Below the pieces are notes generated by a model. That model was given only the letters and a program-made list of their open reading frames with translations. It was not told the origin of the DNA and did not search any database. Both the position numbers and the translations under genes were made by a program. Shown here piece by piece: positions 61,701-64,000 of a stretch of 64,000 nucleotides of DNA (within the stretch, counting starts at the first letter, position 1; the number at the start of each line of letters is the position of its first letter). This DNA comes from Chloroflexota bacterium (lineage in GTDB: Bacteria; Chloroflexota; Anaerolineae; Promineifilales; Promineifilaceae), in NCBI GenBank assembly GCA_018004935.1, contig JAGNBF010000027.1, forward strand, positions 1-64,000, written 5' to 3'.

Positions 61701-62556
61701 TTTGCCTTTGCCTAAAGGAGAAGATTTTGCGGAAAATCCCGCCGCAAAATTTGAAAATGATTTTCTCCGTCGGGTAGCCCAGGCCATCGAGGGACGACAT
61801 ATTTTGGTGTTGTTTGATGAGTTTGAGGAATTGGAAACGGCGGTGCGCCGCGGCCGCATTGATCCCGCCATCTTTAACTACCTGCGCCACCTCATGCAAC
61901 ATACCCAAAGCCTCAGCATCATCTTCTGTGGCACCCACCGGTTAGAAGAGTTGGCCTCTGATTATTGGAATGTTTTATTTAACATCAGCCTGTACAAACA
62001 AGTAGGCTTTTTAGATCGGGCCGAAGCCTTACGCCTGATTCAAGAACCCATTGCGGCCTATGGCATGGCGTATGATGACCTGGCCCTGGACAAAATGTGG
62101 CGGGTGACGGCCGGGCATCCGTACTTCCTGCAATTGATGTGTCACAGCCTGGTCAACCGCCACAATAAACTACAAAAAAGCTATCTGACTATTGCTGACG
62201 TAAATACCGCCCTGGATGACATTTTGAGTGTTGGTGAAGCCCATTTTATCTACCTTTGGACGGAAGCCTCACCGCCAGAACGGCTTGTTCTTACGGCACT
62301 CAGCCATATGATGCCCGTGACCGGCCATGCCACCCCGGGAGAACTGTTAGATTATCTGGAAGCAAAAGGGGCAATGCTGATGCGGCCGCAAGTCGAGCAA
62401 GCCCTTCACAATTTGACCCTACGCGACATCCTGCAAGTCGTAGGCGATGGTGATAGAATGGCAGGACGTCTCTACCGTTGGCGGCTTGGTCTCCTCGGCC
62501 TGTGGGTGGAAAAATTCAAATCCATCCGCCGTGTGGTAGATGAGTGGATGGAATAA
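58789..62556 (+). CDS. Multi-pass membrane sensor with GAF-like region and STAND-type ATPase domain
   Basis: 1255 residues from the ATG at 58789; the frame open from 58594 crosses a repeat. The first about 350 residues hold some 8-9 membrane helices (LIWVMIAILVIMVMAAALPV onward), like the 7TM input modules of sensor kinases. A GAF-like segment (about 385-510, LLQAEYSALFLRQEDN) and a short coiled coil (EKQQEEMKRREEAERQLEAI) follow, then a helical region and a CARDB-like beta domain (about 770-860). The C-terminal 345 residues are an archaeal/STAND-type ATPase: LVLIGQRRTGKTSILKQL near 908-925, ILVLFDEFEELE near 1005. No kinase or nuclease effector is present. It is followed 30 bases later by a gene with a similar ATPase domain. 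Confidence 0.82.
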   Translation: MSDRISTSPSPSPALFRMVQPLMRLIWVMIAILVIMVMAAALPVRLEQLLTEAENNAATLETIQLSPTLYAFYFLFVDYLPPLVFTLIGLFLFTSHTDSPMTLFTSTMLLSVAVTFSPLVTQALVMVFPGWQLAVSFLQGMGAAATVTFFYVFPDGYFIPPWTRWASLFWLVLSLLWGFVPNVPLNPFHHPDSMTVLVLGLGASSLIYVQFYRYQQVSTPLQRQQTKWIIFGLTMAVLGYTIFAALHLNLPMVQESATAALIFNLWGPLFLNKLPLILVPLAIAFSIVHYRLWDIDFVINQALVWGVFTLTLSLATYVTITLVQLLFLRLTGAESTLALILSTVIIAAVFQPWWRTVQHQIDIRFNRSQLDRRKQFFDFARNLRTFISLSPLLGELTRKTADLLQAEYSALFLRQEDNTFTLAHSWQIPPEMPVEVPRAVVLYLSTRPVLLSERNRFHVIVPLYTPLVGRQMVIGYLALGPRQAGKRYAREERYLLTHLADQGGSALRVAQLIEKQQEEMKRREEAERQLEAIRRSPSGRAAALATELIAQPHTVLDRIHTLAQTAGQDLSAAALLDNLPKALSNLDHFDLAHLATGFNYLFTSQYTPELLPIGLRHIIEALTNLGDQLGPDGAEALAVYRLCQQALEAHTIPQITALRPHLAIEEGFHSTFTVDLACTLTELQSPAEAHHAYERVESAEDRLAYLVSAVDGLRHVDVIARSDLGRADRPLIQHIVANWLAITTGAMSELHTRARLICQLVTRRTWEHQDVPLVLSLTNVGRGMAVKVRISLAPSSQYERLDEAMIVEQLAYGDEVQVTLKVRPQPPAGQDHFRARFVIQYADPSGADQMEQFADVVSLMTTSEGKFRFIPNPYVVGTPLQPGSRLFFGREDVLQFVQENLAAAHRNNLVLIGQRRTGKTSILKQLPVRLGDEFVPVYLDGQAMGLDPGLDQFFLSLATEITFALEDRGFHLPLPKGEDFAENPAAKFENDFLRRVAQAIEGRHILVLFDEFEELETAVRRGRIDPAIFNYLRHLMQHTQSLSIIFCGTHRLEELASDYWNVLFNISLYKQVGFLDRAEALRLIQEPIAAYGMAYDDLALDKMWRVTAGHPYFLQLMCHSLVNRHNKLQKSYLTIADVNTALDDILSVGEAHFIYLWTEASPPERLVLTALSHMMPVTGHATPGELLDYLEAKGAMLMRPQVEQALHNLTLRDILQVVGDGDRMAGRLYRWRLGLLGLWVEKFKSIRRVVDEWME

Positions 62557-62586
62557 TAGCGCCACATTTATGTTTTACTTTGTCCT

Positions 62587-64000
62587 ATGAGTAACCCTTA
62601 CATCTATCGCGGTGCTGTCCGCACTCCTGAGATGTTTTTTGGCCGCCAGCATGAGCTACAGGAGATCGCGGCTTTTCTCAATGGCAACCAATCGGTGTCG
62701 GTGGTAGGGCCACGCAAAATCGGCAAAACCTCGTTGTTGCTACAATTAATGCGGCCGCAAACCTGGCCTTCGCTGGGTCTAACCGAGAATAACCTGTTTG
62801 TTTATCTGGATTGCGAAGTTTTAGGCGAAAGTAACCACGAGGAAATTTTCGGCCACATAGCCAGCGAAATCCAACTTGCCCTGGAAGACCGCCACCTGCC
62901 CGAAGAACCGGCCATCGCTCTGGCGGTAGAATCACCAACGCGGCTCTCTTTTGAAGGAGCCATTCGGAAACTCAACCGACGCGATTTGCGTGTTGTCATT
63001 ATCCTGGATGAGTTTGAACGACTCAGCGCTAACACCAGCCTGAATGTCAACTTTTTCAACGCCCTACGTTCGGCCGCCGGGCGCTACCAACTGGTGTTTC
63101 TGACGGCCTCGTCGCGGCCGCTTATCCAGCTTACCTACTCTGGCCGGTCCCAAGAAATTCTCTCCAGCCCGTTTTTTAACATTTTCGCCCCCGTATTCCT
63201 ACGCCTGCTCACTGAAGAAGAAGCCCGAGAACTGATACGTGTGCCTGCCCAACGAGGGGGTCGTTCTTTTGCCCCACCCCTGGAGAATTTTATTTTTGCC
63301 CTGGCCGGGGGACATCCCCTGGCCTTGCAGGTAGGCTGTTTCCATGCCTGGGAAGTTGCCGAGCAAGGGCCAGCCGCCGAAGTGGAAATCAGCCGCCGGG
63401 TGATGCAGGAACTCCACGCCCATTTCCAATATTACTGGCACAATCTAACCCACCAGGAGCAACGTACCTTGCGGGTTGTCCGCTCCAGCGAAGAATCTGA
63501 CCTGGAAGACACCACCATGCGGGAAATTTTGCGTGAACTGGTGCAAAAAAGCCTGCTTTTGCCGGGGACCAATCATTACCGCTACCCTTCGCGGGCCTGG
63601 GCCGATTTTGTCGCTCTGCAAACACCCACTACTTCAGATGTTACCGGGCCATCGCATGAGCTTTCTGGATCTAACCTGGGTGCTTATGAGGTGTTAGAAC
63701 TCATCGGACGGGGCGGTATGGCTGAGGTGTACCGAGGGCGGCATATCCACCTGAAACGCACGGTCGCTATCAAAATTCTGGCCGCCAGCCTGGCCGAAGA
63801 TGCCGACTCCCGGCAACGGTTTGAGCGGGAAGCGCAGGCGGTGGCCACCCTTGATCATCCTAATATCGTCCATGTGTATGATTTTGGTTTTACCCATAGC
63901 AGTAGTTTTATGGTGATTGAATACATCGAAGGGCAGACTCTGGCCGATTATCTGTATCTACGGCGCAGGCTGACGCCAGATGAGATGTTGCCCATCATCC
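62587..64000 (+). CDS. STAND-type ATPase fused to Ser/Thr kinase (partial)
   Basis: The frame from the ATG at 62587 runs off the window after 471 codons. The N-terminal about 350 residues form an ATPase like the C-terminal domain of the preceding protein: FFGRQHELQEIAAFL, VVGPRKIGKTSLLLQL and the Walker B VVIILDEFERL. A Hanks-type kinase then begins near residue 362: YEVLELIGRGGMAEVYRGRH, VAIKILAASL, REAQAVATLDHPNIVHVYDF. The HRD and DFG motifs lie beyond the edge. The ATPase-before-kinase order is unusual. With the neighbour it probably forms a two-protein signalling unit: membrane sensor and NTP-dependent kinase. Confidence 0.88.
   Translation, partial: MSNPYIYRGAVRTPEMFFGRQHELQEIAAFLNGNQSVSVVGPRKIGKTSLLLQLMRPQTWPSLGLTENNLFVYLDCEVLGESNHEEIFGHIASEIQLALEDRHLPEEPAIALAVESPTRLSFEGAIRKLNRRDLRVVIILDEFERLSANTSLNVNFFNALRSAAGRYQLVFLTASSRPLIQLTYSGRSQEILSSPFFNIFAPVFLRLLTEEEARELIRVPAQRGGRSFAPPLENFIFALAGGHPLALQVGCFHAWEVAEQGPAAEVEISRRVMQELHAHFQYYWHNLTHQEQRTLRVVRSSEESDLEDTTMREILRELVQKSLLLPGTNHYRYPSRAWADFVALQTPTTSDVTGPSHELSGSNLGAYEVLELIGRGGMAEVYRGRHIHLKRTVAIKILAASLAEDADSRQRFEREAQAVATLDHPNIVHVYDFGFTHSSSFMVIEYIEGQTLADYLYLRRRLTPDEMLPII

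Larger units (their letters stand above)
1..64000. repeat. Highly iterated palindrome GCGGCCGC, dispersed
   Basis: The octamer GCGGCCGC occurs about 107 times by hand count (error of a few), roughly once per 600 bases; base composition predicts about two. Examples: 2, 677, 3401, 5490, 13791, 16432 (two overlapping), 18860, 29389 (two), 36580, 42347, 49541, 52345, 55170, 60500, 63113. It falls in different reading phases: Ala-Ala-Ala at 5490, Arg-Pro at 21945, Arg-Gly-Arg at 3401. That means the DNA word, not a protein motif, is kept. Nearly all copies are inside genes; the intergenic repeats almost lack it. None was seen at about 7020-9150, 9165-12660 or 32745-35370. Confidence 0.95.

Noticed and set aside
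1-64000. GCGGCCGC (NotI site) copies as cloning or assembly artefacts
   Set aside because: Copies lie inside well-conserved coding sequence in all phases with smooth protein continuity, so they are native.
1-64000. tRNA or rRNA genes
   Set aside because: No cloverleaf with the GGTTCGAATCC-type T-arm and no rRNA core sequence was noticed; a covariance-model scan would settle this.

Overview
The window looks like chromosomal DNA of a filamentous or soil/sludge-type Chloroflexota (Anaerolineae-like). This is inferred from gene content: a SARP/BTAD regulator, many Hanks-type kinases with FHA and C-terminal sensor domains, a DUF2089 protein, a TIGR04168-like phosphoesterase, and an extracellular contractile injection system (eCIS) with DUF4157 cargo. 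No rRNA or tRNA gene was found, so the taxonomy is not proven.

Layout. 1-4083: end of a metallo-hydrolase gene, mutY, a TPR protein and a SARP-like regulator. 4360-26637: an almost continuous plus-strand eCIS locus. Its order is small conserved protein, AAA+ ATPase, DUF4157 protein, cap (DUF4255), sheath, tube, assembly protein, a 59-residue protein, second tube protein, a 1299-residue Pro/Thr/Ala protein, LysM baseplate protein, VgrG/gp5 spike, PAAR-like tip, gp25, gpJ, then three putative cargo proteins that share an N-terminal motif. 27311-37598: signalling genes interleaved with further eCIS parts. These are a membrane kinase with an FHA domain, a Thr/Pro-rich membrane protein, a divergent DUF4157-like protein, an FHA domain fused to the phage-tail-I (gpI/Afp12-like) baseplate protein, and a pseudokinase with an FHA domain. 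37869-39975 (minus): scpB-rluB-cmk. 40153-48891: housekeeping and metabolic genes (M20 dipeptidase, isoaspartyl peptidase, methylglyoxal synthase, Lgt-like protein, nitrilase-family amidase, TIM-barrel protein, era). Between the TIM-barrel gene and era lies a decayed restriction-modification system interrupted by a 353-bp MITE with a 9-bp target duplication. 49231-64000: a Tat-exported coiled-coil protein, a phosphoesterase, a kinase fused to a degenerate cyclase domain, DUF2089 plus a helical-repeat protein, a lipoprotein, a membrane/GAF-like/ATPase protein, and an ATPase-kinase fusion that runs off the end.

How it may work together. The eCIS genes encode a complete-looking contractile particle except for a recognisable tape measure and tail fibre. 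FHA domains read phosphothreonine. The FHA-gpI fusion sits between an active kinase and a pseudokinase, both carrying FHA domains, which suggests phosphorylation control of baseplate assembly or firing. The analogy is the threonine-phosphorylation pathway of type VI secretion; for eCIS this is my inference.

Two genome-scale signals stand out. The 8-mer palindrome GCGGCCGC occurs about 107 times by hand count in 64 kb, where chance predicts about two. It lies in all reading phases, as the cyanobacterial HIP1 octamer does. The intergenic DNA is packed with interspersed, nested repeat families, including hairpins whose arms differ between copies yet stay complementary.
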